7,733 nt of DNA from Clostridiaceae bacterium. Its GTDB lineage: Bacteria > Bacillota > Clostridia > Saccharofermentanales > UBA5734. Every line of letters begins with the position of its first letter. Positions within the stretch are counted from its first letter, which is position 1. Position numbers and translations under genes: made by a program. Below are positions 1-6,479 of this stretch, piece after piece. The stretch covers positions 1 to 7,733 of the forward strand of contig JAAZFW010000271.1 of NCBI GenBank assembly GCA_012511525.1, read 5' to 3'. A model generated the notes under the pieces. It searched no databases, was not told the DNA's origin, and saw only the letters and a program-made list of their open reading frames with translations.

Positions 1-2
1 AC

Positions 3-3000
3 ATGTATTTTCAGCTGCAGCAGGTCGAGCGGATCTGCAAAGACCTGCATCACTTGATCTATCGCGACCGCCAGGCGGTGTCGCCGCTGGACTGCCAGAT
101 GGCTTTTTATGCCGAACCGGAACAGGCCGAGCAGGGAACATGGCAGACATTCGGGCCGAATGACCGCTGGGGCGGCATGGACCGCTATGCCTGGTTCCGG
201 GCCGAACTCGCCGTCCCGGATCATTGGGCGGGCCGCATAGTGCTCCTGGAGGTGTCGGTCGACCTGGACCAGTGGCACGCCGACAGCCGCCAGTTTATCC
301 TTTTTGTCGACGGTAAGCTGCAGCAGGGCATGGACATCAACCACCGGCACGCCCTGCTCTGGGCCAGCGCCCCGGCCGGCGCGCGCTGCCGGATCGACCT
401 TCAGGCTTACGCCGGGCTGGTCGACAAACAGACGACCTTGACGCTGCAGCTGGTGACCGAGGACGAGTCGGTCAAGCGGCTCTACTATGATCTGCACGTT
501 CCCTGCCAGGTGGCCGCCGAGCTTCCGGAGGGGGACAAGGACCGGCTTGACATCCTGGACTCGCTCAACCGGGCGATCCGCCTGATCGATCTGCGCAAAC
601 CCTACTCGAAACCATTTTCAGATTCACTTGCCCGGGCGACCGCTTACCTGGCCGATGCCTTTTACGGCAAAATGTGCGGGCAATCCAAGGCCCTGGCGAG
701 CGCGGTCGGCCATACCCATATCGACGTGGCCTGGCTCTGGACCCTCGACCAGACCCGCAAGAAAACGGCGCGCAGCTTTGCCACCGTCCTGCAGCTGATG
801 GACCAATACCCGGATTATGTGTTCATGTCCTCCCAGCCCCAGCTCTATCAGTTTTTGCAGCAGGACTACCCGGAGGTCTTTGGTCGGGTCCGTGAACGGG
901 TCGCCGAGGGCCGCTGGGAGACCGACGGGGGGATGTGGGTCGAAGCCGACTGCAACCTGACGTCCGGCGAATCGCTGGTGCGCCAGTTCCTGTACGGCAA
1001 GCGGTTTTTCCGGGAGCAGTTCGGCACCGACAATCGCATTCTCTGGCTGCCGGATGTCTTCGGCTACAGCGCAGCCTTGCCCCAGATCATGAAAAAGGCC
1101 GGCATCGACTACTTCATGACGACGAAGATCAACTGGAACCAGTACAACCAGATCCCGGCCGACACCTTTTGGTGGGAGGGGATTGATGGATCCGCCGTCC
1201 TGGCTCACTTTATCACGACCGCCGAGAATTCGCCCAATCCGGGCAAGTCGTTTTTCAGCACCTACAACGGTTACCTGGCCCCGGCGCCGGTCATGCGCGG
1301 CTATCATCGCTACCAGGAAAAGCAGATCCACGACGAGATTCTGGTCGCCTACGGGTACGGCGACGGCGGCGGCGGCACGACCGAGGACATGATCGAACGC
1401 GGCCGGCGCATGGCCGCCGGCATCCCGGGCTGTCCGCAGGTGCGTATGGAAACGGCCCGGCAATTCTTTGACCGCGCGCTCGAGCGCCTCCAGGACAGCC
1501 CCTGGCTGAAGCGCTGGGTCGGCGAGCTGTACTTTGAGTACCACCGAGGCACCTACACCTCGATGGCCCGCAACAAGCGTGACAACCGCCGCTCGGAGCT
1601 GCTCTACCAGGACGCTGAAATGCTGGCCGCCTGGGCGAGCCTGGTTTGCGGCCAGCCGTATCCGGCCGGAGAACTGGCGCAGGGCTGGGAGAAGATCCTG
1701 CTCAACCAGTTCCACGACATCCTGCCCGGTTCGTCGATCGAGGCGGTCTACGAGGACTCGAGCCGCGACTACCACGAGATCCTGTCACGCGGTCAGCAGA
1801 TCCGCGACCAGGCATTGGATCGGCTGGTTGGCCGGATCGGAACCGACCGGCCGACCGTTGTGGTTTTCAACACAATCGGGTTTGACCGGAGCGCGGTCGC
1901 CCAGCTGCCTTGGCCCGCCGGTGAGCCGCTGCCGTCAATCCAGACCGCCGATGGTCAGCCGGTTCCAGTTCAGCTTAGCGGCGACCGGCTGCTCCTCGAA
2001 GTTCCGGATGTTCCTGCCAAGGGCTACCTGTGCCTGCCCCTGGCTGAGAAACCAGCCGGCGGCACCGTTTCGACATCGCTCAGGGTGGCCCCCGATCACC
2101 TGGAAAACCGTTTCTGGTCAATCGAGCTGGACGGGAAGGCCAGGATCTGCGGCTTGTACGACAAAATGAACCGGCGCGAGGTCCTGCAACCGGGCAGCCT
2201 GGCCAACGTGCTGCGCGCCTACGAAGACAAGCCGATGGGCAATGACAACTGGGACATCGACATTTACTACCAGCAAAAATCGTGGGAGATCGACGATTTG
2301 GCTGCACGGGAGGTCGTGGAGGACGGGCCGGTGCGCGCCGGACTCAGGATCACCCGCAAATACCAGGATTCAACACTCGTCCAGACGATTTACCTGTACG
2401 ACCAGAACCCACGGATCGACTTTTCGACCTGGATCGACTGGAAAGAAGACGAGACGCTGCTTAAAGTCGAGTTCCCGGTCCAGATCCATGCGGACCAGGC
2501 AAGCTTCGACATCCAGTTTGGCAACATCACGCGCCCGACTCATTGGAACACCTCCTGGGACTGGGCCCGCTTCGAAGTCTGCGCCCACAAGTGGGCCGAC
2601 CTGTCCGAGGAGGGCTACGGGGTTAGCTTGCTCAACGACTGCAAATACGGCTATGACATCCGCGGCCAGGTGATGCGCCTGACGCTGCTTAAGAGCGGCA
2701 ACAACCCCAACCCGCATGCCGACCGCGAAGAGCACCGCTTCACCTACGCGCTGCTGCCGCATCAGGGCACCTGGCGTCAGGCCGATACCGTCCGGCAGGC
2801 CTACAGCCTGAACGTGCCATTGATCGCACGATTCCTCGGTCAAAGCCAACCCGGATCGCTGCCGGCCCAAAGCAGCCTCTTCAAAGTCGACGCCGACCAT
2901 GTGATCCTTGAGACGGTTAAGCAGGCCGAAGACGGCCGGGGCCTTGTCGTCCGATTATACGAGTACAAGAACCGGCGCGGACCGGTCACGCTGCACTGCG

Positions 3001-3143
3001 CATGGCCGATCAGCCAGGTCGAGGCCTGCAACCTGCTCGAGGAGCCCTGCGACGAAAGGGTTGAGCAGCCGGACGACCGGCAGATCGGTTTTGCGATCAA
3101 ACCCTACGAGATCAAAAGCTTGCGTATCGTCTTTTCGACCTGA
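3..3143 (+). CDS. GH38 alpha-mannosidase, cytoplasmic
   Basis: This 1046-residue protein is a retaining alpha-mannosidase of glycoside hydrolase family 38, removing alpha-linked mannose from mannosides or N-glycan-derived oligosaccharides. The HTHIDVAWLW motif starts at H237, and WLPDVFGYS gives the nucleophile D351. By comparison with Golgi mannosidase II the zinc ligands should be H239, D241, D351 and H571 (in NQFHDILPGS). GDGGGG (D454) and the HRGTYTS segment (H514-S520) are also typical of bacterial members. Order: N-terminal beta-rich region about 1-230, catalytic domain about 232-500, helical middle domain about 505-600, C-terminal beta-sandwich region about 640-1046. Length is normal for the family. 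No signal peptide is present, so it acts in the cytoplasm on imported sugars. The start MYFQLQQVE resembles family starts, but the window opens two bases upstream, so no ribosome binding site or promoter can be seen and a longer N-terminus is not excluded. The substrate linkage cannot be told from sequence. Confidence 0.95.
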   Translation: MYFQLQQVERICKDLHHLIYRDRQAVSPLDCQMAFYAEPEQAEQGTWQTFGPNDRWGGMDRYAWFRAELAVPDHWAGRIVLLEVSVDLDQWHADSRQFILFVDGKLQQGMDINHRHALLWASAPAGARCRIDLQAYAGLVDKQTTLTLQLVTEDESVKRLYYDLHVPCQVAAELPEGDKDRLDILDSLNRAIRLIDLRKPYSKPFSDSLARATAYLADAFYGKMCGQSKALASAVGHTHIDVAWLWTLDQTRKKTARSFATVLQLMDQYPDYVFMSSQPQLYQFLQQDYPEVFGRVRERVAEGRWETDGGMWVEADCNLTSGESLVRQFLYGKRFFREQFGTDNRILWLPDVFGYSAALPQIMKKAGIDYFMTTKINWNQYNQIPADTFWWEGIDGSAVLAHFITTAENSPNPGKSFFSTYNGYLAPAPVMRGYHRYQEKQIHDEILVAYGYGDGGGGTTEDMIERGRRMAAGIPGCPQVRMETARQFFDRALERLQDSPWLKRWVGELYFEYHRGTYTSMARNKRDNRRSELLYQDAEMLAAWASLVCGQPYPAGELAQGWEKILLNQFHDILPGSSIEAVYEDSSRDYHEILSRGQQIRDQALDRLVGRIGTDRPTVVVFNTIGFDRSAVAQLPWPAGEPLPSIQTADGQPVPVQLSGDRLLLEVPDVPAKGYLCLPLAEKPAGGTVSTSLRVAPDHLENRFWSIELDGKARICGLYDKMNRREVLQPGSLANVLRAYEDKPMGNDNWDIDIYYQQKSWEIDDLAAREVVEDGPVRAGLRITRKYQDSTLVQTIYLYDQNPRIDFSTWIDWKEDETLLKVEFPVQIHADQASFDIQFGNITRPTHWNTSWDWARFEVCAHKWADLSEEGYGVSLLNDCKYGYDIRGQVMRLTLLKSGNNPNPHADREEHRFTYALLPHQGTWRQADTVRQAYSLNVPLIARFLGQSQPGSLPAQSSLFKVDADHVILETVKQAEDGRGLVVRLYEYKNRRGPVTLHCAWPISQVEACNLLEEPCDERVEQPDDRQIGFAIKPYEIKSLRIVFST

Positions 3144-3170
3144 GTGTCAGCAACGAAATCTACAGGACTG

Positions 3171-3212
3171 GCGCGCGACCCGGCTGTAATCAGCCGGGTC
3201 GTGTGCGTTTTG
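3171..3212 (+). terminator. Intrinsic terminator after the mannosidase
   Basis: Arms CGACCCGGCTG (3176-3186) and CAGCCGGGTCG (3191-3201) are perfect complements around a TAAT loop. Five more pairs, two of them G-U, extend the stem down to 3171 and 3206. TTTT follows at 3208-3211. The stem is very stable but the T run is short. It lies 27 bases past the mannosidase stop and just before the next promoter, which is the expected place for a terminator. Confidence 0.85.
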
Positions 3213-3223
3213 CGAAGGATATG

Positions 3224-3252
3224 TTGGCCTTGGACCGGGTGCATGGTATAAT
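3224..3252 (+). promoter_or_regulatory. Sigma-A type promoter for the lipoprotein gene
   Basis: A -35 box TTGGCC (3224-3229), a 17-base spacer and a perfect -10 box TATAAT (3247-3252) are present. TG at 3244-3245 makes an extended -10. Transcription should begin near 3259, giving a leader of about 64 bases. The promoter starts 12 bases after the preceding terminator, so the lipoprotein gene is its own transcription unit. Confidence 0.8.
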
Positions 3253-3289
3253 GCTTAATCGCAGGTTCGCCCCGGCGCGTTCGTGCAAA

Positions 3290-3302
3290 GCCGCGACGCG
3301 GC
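3290..3302 (+). other. Small hairpin in the lipoprotein mRNA leader
   Basis: GCCGC (3290-3294) and GCGGC (3298-3302) pair around a GAC loop, just before the AAAGGG ribosome binding site. The stem is too far upstream to cover that site directly. No known riboswitch consensus was recognised in this leader. It may only protect the mRNA or help set translation. Confidence 0.35.
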
Positions 3303-3308
3303 AAGACG

Positions 3309-3314
3309 AAAGGG
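3309..3314 (+). promoter_or_regulatory. Ribosome binding site fixing the lipoprotein start
   Basis: AAAGGG lies 8 bases before the ATG at 3323. This start leaves the N-terminus beginning directly with a lipoprotein signal peptide. The open frame runs further upstream to 3203, but that would place the start inside the terminator and ahead of the promoter, so 3323 is preferred. Confidence 0.75.
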
Positions 3315-3322
3315 TTGGCATC

Positions 3323-3823
3323 ATGAAACACGCATTAGTTATTGGTATCCTCGTTATCTGCCTGGTTTTGGCCGGCTGCGGTCCGGCCGCCACAACATCG
3401 ACCAGCCATTCCTCGGCCGATAAAGGCTATGGCCTTGCCGTCTCCGGCCTGACACTGTACTGCCATGACGATATGGCACCGATCCTGGCCGGCCTTGGCG
3501 AAGCCAAGAGTTATTTCGAAGCGGCCAGCTGCGCCTTCCCGGGCCTTGAGAAAACCTATACGTACCCGAGCTTCAACCTGTATACCTACGAAGACGGGGA
3601 CAAGGACCGCCTGGCTTCGATCGTGATATTGGACGACAGCATCAGCACGCAGGAAGGGATCTACCTTAACGCCAGCCTGGATGATGTGATCAAGGCCTAT
3701 GGTGAACCGTCCGAGAAAAGCTTAAACCTGTACACGTACGAGAAAGCGAGTATGAAACTGTCATTTATCATCGAGGACGACAAGGTCACCTCGATCGAAT
3801 ACATCGCCAAAGCCAACAACTGA
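3323..3823 (+). CDS. Small secreted lipoprotein with internal repeat, function unknown
   Basis: This 166-residue protein starts with a short basic end (MKH), a hydrophobic stretch about 4-17 and the lipobox L16-A17-G18-C19. It should be lipidated at C19 and anchored outside the membrane. A Ser/Thr-rich linker (about 22-32) follows, then a compact domain. From memory it resembles uncharacterised Clostridia lipoproteins with a YFEAASCAF segment and an EGIYLNASLDDVIKAYGEP segment; no function is established that I know of. The second half resembles the DVxxxxGxP turn followed by a beta hairpin seen in BamE/SmpA-like folds, suggesting a binding or chaperone-like module (inference). NLYTYE occurs at 85-90 and again at 135-140, exactly 50 residues apart, each followed by a strand and acidic turn. 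The mature protein has two further cysteines, C47 and C70, which could form a disulfide. The gene has its own promoter and converges on the transporter gene. Confidence 0.85.
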   Translation: MKHALVIGILVICLVLAGCGPAATTSTSHSSADKGYGLAVSGLTLYCHDDMAPILAGLGEAKSYFEAASCAFPGLEKTYTYPSFNLYTYEDGDKDRLASIVILDDSISTQEGIYLNASLDDVIKAYGEPSEKSLNLYTYEKASMKLSFIIEDDKVTSIEYIAKANN

Positions 3824-3849
3824 AACGGGACCAATCGGCCCTTGTTTCA
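3821..3849. terminator. Candidate bidirectional terminator between convergent genes
   Basis: TGAAACGGG(A)CC (3821-3832) pairs with GGCCC(TT)GTTTCA (3837-3849) around an AATC loop, about 11 pairs with two small bulges. The outer TGA of each arm is the stop codon of one gene: the lipoprotein at 3821-3823, and the transporter at 3847-3849 on the other strand. No good T run follows on either strand, so efficiency is uncertain. Confidence 0.5.
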
Positions 3850-4764
3850 CAGTTGCCCTGGTGCATCCGGCGGCTTGACATAACTGGCCAGCAGGATTGA
3901 GACAAAGATTATAAGGCCGCCGGCCGCCAGGCGCCACGTCAAGGTTTCGAACCCGAACAGCACGGAAAAAAGGCTGCCCCAGAGCGCTTCGGCGGCCAGC
4001 ACGATGGCTGCCCGCGACGAAGACGTATGCTTTTGCGCGACGGTCTGGATCGCGTAGGCCACCCCGGAACTGAACACGGCCAGATAGGCCAGGGCCAGCA
4101 GGCCGCGCGTCCAGTCGGCGGTTCCGGCGACGGGCAGCGTGGCTGCACCTGCGGGGCCGGACAAGAGCAGCAGGGACGAGAGAAGGGTGGTCACCGCCAT
4201 CTGCAGGAAGAGCAGCTGGCTGGCCTTGGCTCGCCGCACCGCCCATTCCAGCGCGATGAAATGGGCGGCGAAGCTGATCGCACACAGCAAGGTCAGCAGA
4301 TCGCCGGCCAGGCTGCCGCCCCCGCCGATCGCGCCCCAGGAGAGCAAGGCGATGCCGGCCAGGCTGAGCAGCGCCCCGGCAAAGACCCTGCCGGAGGGAC
4401 GGCGCCGCGTCAGCATCCAGCCGAGCATGGGCACGATCACGACATATGTGGCCGTGATAAAGGCGTTGCGGCCTGGCGTAGTCAGGGCCAGGCCCAGGGT
4501 TTGGAACAAAAATCCGAAAAAGAGCAGGACACCGGTGAGCAGACCCGCCCACAAGGCGCGCCACGTCAGGCGCAGCAGATCGCGCAGGAAAATCACCGCG
4601 AAAAGCGCGGTTGTCACCATGAATCGGCCAAACAAGATCCAGCCGGCGCTGAACCCTGCGTCAATCGCCACCCGTGTGACGATGAAACCGGATCCCCAGA
4701 TGGCGGCTGAAAATGTCATGGCGGTCAGTGATAGCTTTTCCTGAACCGACGGGCTCCATTTCAT
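3847..4764 (-). CDS. EamA/DMT-family ten-helix transporter
   Basis: This 305-residue integral membrane protein belongs to the drug/metabolite transporter superfamily, whose members move amino acids, nucleobases, sugars or other small metabolites, often outward. Ten hydrophobic segments are visible at about 13-33, 42-60, 72-95, 100-118, 126-144, 152-172, 183-201, 220-242, 252-271 and 275-295. They form two EamA halves of five helices each. Typical signatures are AIWGSGFIVTR in helix 1, NAFITATYVVIVPMLGW in helix 4 and AEALWGSLFSVLFGFETLTW towards the end. The ATG overlaps the TGA of the URO-D-like gene (ATGA, minus strand, 4764-4761) and lacks a strong ribosome binding site of its own, so translation is probably coupled. 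The substrate cannot be deduced; the coupling hints that it may be related to the upstream enzyme's substrate or product. Confidence 0.92.
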   Translation of the reverse strand: MKWSPSVQEKLSLTAMTFSAAIWGSGFIVTRVAIDAGFSAGWILFGRFMVTTALFAVIFLRDLLRLTWRALWAGLLTGVLLFFGFLFQTLGLALTTPGRNAFITATYVVIVPMLGWMLTRRRPSGRVFAGALLSLAGIALLSWGAIGGGGSLAGDLLTLLCAISFAAHFIALEWAVRRAKASQLLFLQMAVTTLLSSLLLLSGPAGAATLPVAGTADWTRGLLALAYLAVFSSGVAYAIQTVAQKHTSSSRAAIVLAAEALWGSLFSVLFGFETLTWRLAAGGLIIFVSILLASYVKPPDAPGQL

Positions 4765-5828
4765 CCGACGAAATCCCGGCCCAGCTCGTAGGCGGTCTCG
4801 TACATGGCGACGATGTTTTCCGGCGGGCTGACCGCCTGGATGTTGTGGCAGGGGGCCAGGATATACCCGCCGCCTTCGCCGAGCAGGCGGATGTTATCGG
4901 CTACCTCCTGGCGGACGTCCGCCGGCGTGCCGAAGGGGAGCGTGACCTGGTTGTCCATGCCGCCGTGGAAAACGACGTCCTGCCCGAAATCCTGCTTGAG
5001 CAAAGCCCGCTCCATACCCTGGCAGCGCCACTGGATCGGGTTGAGGATGTCGATGCCCATAGCGATAAGGTCCGGCAAGATCGCCCGGATCGCCCCATCG
5101 TTGTGGTGGAAGACAAAAACGCCGGCCTGATGGGTCAAATCGGTCATGCGTTTCATACGCGGCAGCAAGAAACGGCGGATCAGGTCCGGGGCGATCATCA
5201 GGGTCTGCTCGCCGCCCATGTCTTCGGCGACATAGCTGTAGGTGATGCGCCCGGGCAGCTGCTCGTATATCCGGCAGGTCTGCTCGTAGGCCAGGCCAAA
5301 CAGCTTGTCCAGGCAGTAGTCGACGATCTCCGGATTGAGCAGCAAATCCATGAAGGCCTGCTCAGGGCCGCGCAGGTTCTTGTAGACCAGGAATGGTTCG
5401 GAACCGCCTGCGGCGATCGGCAGATGTTCCTGCCCAGCTGCTTGGGCCGGCAGATCCGAAAAATCGAACCATTCGGCCTGCGGCCAGGTATAGTTCGCCT
5501 CGATGGCTTCGACGGAATCGAAATCAGATAGCGGATGACTGACGCATTCCCGGTAGACCCCCTGCTCGTAAGCTACATCGCGGTAACGGCAGTTATAGAG
5601 GTCCTGATCCGGTGCGAAAGACGGTCCGATGTAGCGCGGCGCCAGATGCAGCGGCCGGTCGATGTGCAGCCTGGCCTCCAGTTCAGCCCGGCTGGAACAG
5701 CCCAGGTGACGGCGCAGCTTTTCGTCGGCTTCCGGCGTTGCCCAATAGTCGAGCGGCAGCCGGTCCGGCTTGTGCCCCGACAGGACAGCCTGCCAGCGCT
5801 CGCGTGGTGTCATCGTTTCCTGTTTCAT
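4761..5828 (-). CDS. URO-D-family protein (methyltransferase-like, not HemE)
   Basis: This 355-residue protein is a TIM-barrel member of the superfamily that joins uroporphyrinogen decarboxylase with MetE and MtaA/MtbA methyltransferases. Signatures in order are MTPRERWQAVLSGHKPDRLP (6-25), DYWATPEADEKLRRHLG (27-43), FHHNDGAIR (240-248), GIDILNPIQ (258-266), FHGGMDNQ (287-294) and APCHNIQ (325-331). The arginine-containing PVWxMRQAGR segment of true HemE is absent, so haem synthesis is unlikely. Relatives have a zinc-type HxC followed later by a Cys; here the first site reads H242-N243-D244 while C327 is kept. Some uncharacterised members have similar changes, as far as I recall. The start is set by GAGGAGGG (complement of 5836-5843), 7 bases before the ATG. 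It is first in an operon with the EamA transporter. Reaction and substrate are unknown; methyl transfer or sugar-derivative metabolism are possibilities. Confidence 0.88.
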   Translation of the reverse strand: MKQETMTPRERWQAVLSGHKPDRLPLDYWATPEADEKLRRHLGCSSRAELEARLHIDRPLHLAPRYIGPSFAPDQDLYNCRYRDVAYEQGVYRECVSHPLSDFDSVEAIEANYTWPQAEWFDFSDLPAQAAGQEHLPIAAGGSEPFLVYKNLRGPEQAFMDLLLNPEIVDYCLDKLFGLAYEQTCRIYEQLPGRITYSYVAEDMGGEQTLMIAPDLIRRFLLPRMKRMTDLTHQAGVFVFHHNDGAIRAILPDLIAMGIDILNPIQWRCQGMERALLKQDFGQDVVFHGGMDNQVTLPFGTPADVRQEVADNIRLLGEGGGYILAPCHNIQAVSPPENIVAMYETAYELGRDFVG

Positions 5829-5866
5829 CCGGATACCCTCCTCGTTTTTCCCTGCTGATCGCCATC

Positions 5867-5895
5867 AGGATAACGCGCGCTTGCCTTTGCGTCAA
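5867..5895 (-). promoter_or_regulatory. Promoter of the URO-D-like/EamA operon
   Basis: On the minus strand, -35 TTGACG (complement of 5890-5895), a 17-base spacer and -10 TATCCT (complement of 5867-5872) are present. Transcription should start near 5860, about 32 bases before the ATG, with the GAGGAGGG site inside the leader. Two short palindromes overlap it: CGTCA-ATC-TGACG (5890-5902) on the -35, and CTGAT-CGCC-ATCAG (5855-5868) reaching from the start site into the -10. Either could be an operator. Confidence 0.65.
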
Positions 5896-5917
5896 TCTGA
5901 CGGTACGGAAAAACGGA

Positions 5918-5932
5918 ATTTTGTGATAAAAT
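5918..5932 (+). promoter_or_regulatory. Extended -10 promoter with overlapping palindrome for the ferritin-like gene
   Basis: TGA followed by TAAAAT (5924-5932) forms an extended -10 box. No good -35 is present 16-18 bases upstream (TACGGA). Transcription should start near 5939, leaving a leader of about 26 bases. ATTTTGTGATAAAAT is a 7-1-7 palindrome with six of seven positions symmetric, the geometry of Fur/PerR-family operators. However, only about half of its bases match the PerR consensus, so regulation by such a repressor is only a possibility. Confidence 0.5.
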
Positions 5933-5964
5933 AAGACTATCAATCCGTATCGAGGAGGCCCACG

Positions 5965-6447
5965 ATGAACTTATTTGATTACGCGATCAAGATGGAACGG
6001 GAAGGCGAGCAGTATTACCGCGATCAGGCGGCAAAAAACCCCGAACACGCGATCAGCCGTGTCTTTACCTTGCTGGCGGAAGCCGAAGTCAAGCATGCCC
6101 AGCTCTTGCAGCGGCGATCTGACCGGCTGTCTGTCGACCAGGATCTCGCCGCCCTGCGCTCAGATAAAACCATTTTTGCCGATCTGGACGATTTCAAATC
6201 CGGGGCGATCACCATCCCCCGGCAGCTGGATGTCTATGAACTGGCTCTTGGCCTGGAAAAGAAGAGCATCGAGGAATACACCCGCCTCAAGGGGGCTTCG
6301 ACCGATGCGGCAGACCTGCAGCTGCTTGACTTTCTTATCGAGCAGGAAGAGCAGCACTACAGCCTCTTTGAACAGCTGGTCACCTTGCTGCGCCGTCCGG
6401 TCGACTGGGTTGAGGATGCCGAGTTCGGCAAACGGGACGAGTACTGA
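5965..6447 (+). CDS. Ferritin-like diiron protein (rubrerythrin-type domain without rubredoxin)
   Basis: This 160-residue cytoplasmic four-helix-bundle protein is of the rubrerythrin/ferritin-like class, whose members reduce peroxide or handle iron in anaerobes. The diiron ligands occur as two matching half-sites: E11 with Y18 seven residues on and E41-x-x-H44, then E98 with Y105 and E128-x-x-H131. This is the usual pseudo-twofold arrangement. No CxxC pairs are present, so the rubredoxin electron-transfer domain of classical rubrerythrin is missing and an outside donor would be needed for peroxidase activity. The C-terminal tail RRPVDWVEDAEFGKRDEY looks characteristic of this subfamily. GAGGAGG (5952-5958) lies 6 bases before the ATG and fixes the start. 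The gene is divergent from the URO-D-like operon, and the hydrolase gene follows after 32 bases with no terminator. The exact role, peroxidase or iron storage, cannot be told. Confidence 0.9.
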   Translation: MNLFDYAIKMEREGEQYYRDQAAKNPEHAISRVFTLLAEAEVKHAQLLQRRSDRLSVDQDLAALRSDKTIFADLDDFKSGAITIPRQLDVYELALGLEKKSIEEYTRLKGASTDAADLQLLDFLIEQEEQHYSLFEQLVTLLRRPVDWVEDAEFGKRDEY

Positions 6448-6479
6448 TCGGTTTTTACAATCCGGTTGGAGATGATCCG

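Noticed and set aside
624..1775. Long open frame (383 codons) on the minus strand inside the mannosidase gene
   Set aside because: It lies wholly antisense to an unmistakable GH38 catalytic domain, its protein is low in recognisable motifs and rich in Arg, Val and Gly, and high GC readily leaves such frames open.
3203..3322. Upstream extension of the lipoprotein reading frame
   Set aside because: It would start inside the terminator and before the promoter, and would bury the signal peptide 40 residues in.
3259..3322. c-di-GMP riboswitch in the lipoprotein leader
   Set aside because: Only a GCAAAGCC fragment matches; the paired helices and the GGCAAAC part are missing and the leader is too short.
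4027..4710. Plus-strand frame (227 codons) opposite the transporter gene
   Set aside because: The product is a Gln/Gly/Arg-rich string with no domain, while the opposite strand encodes a clear ten-helix EamA protein.
4713..5531. Plus-strand frame (272 codons) opposite the URO-D-like gene
   Set aside because: It is antisense to a well-supported protein with a strong ribosome binding site, and no family features are visible in its product.
4761..5828. Calling the URO-D-family protein uroporphyrinogen decarboxylase (hemE)
   Set aside because: The conserved N-terminal arginine motif of HemE is absent and the later motifs fit the uncharacterised methyltransferase-like subfamily.
6448..6460. Terminator after the ferritin-like gene at the TTTTT run
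   Set aside because: No stable hairpin precedes the T run.
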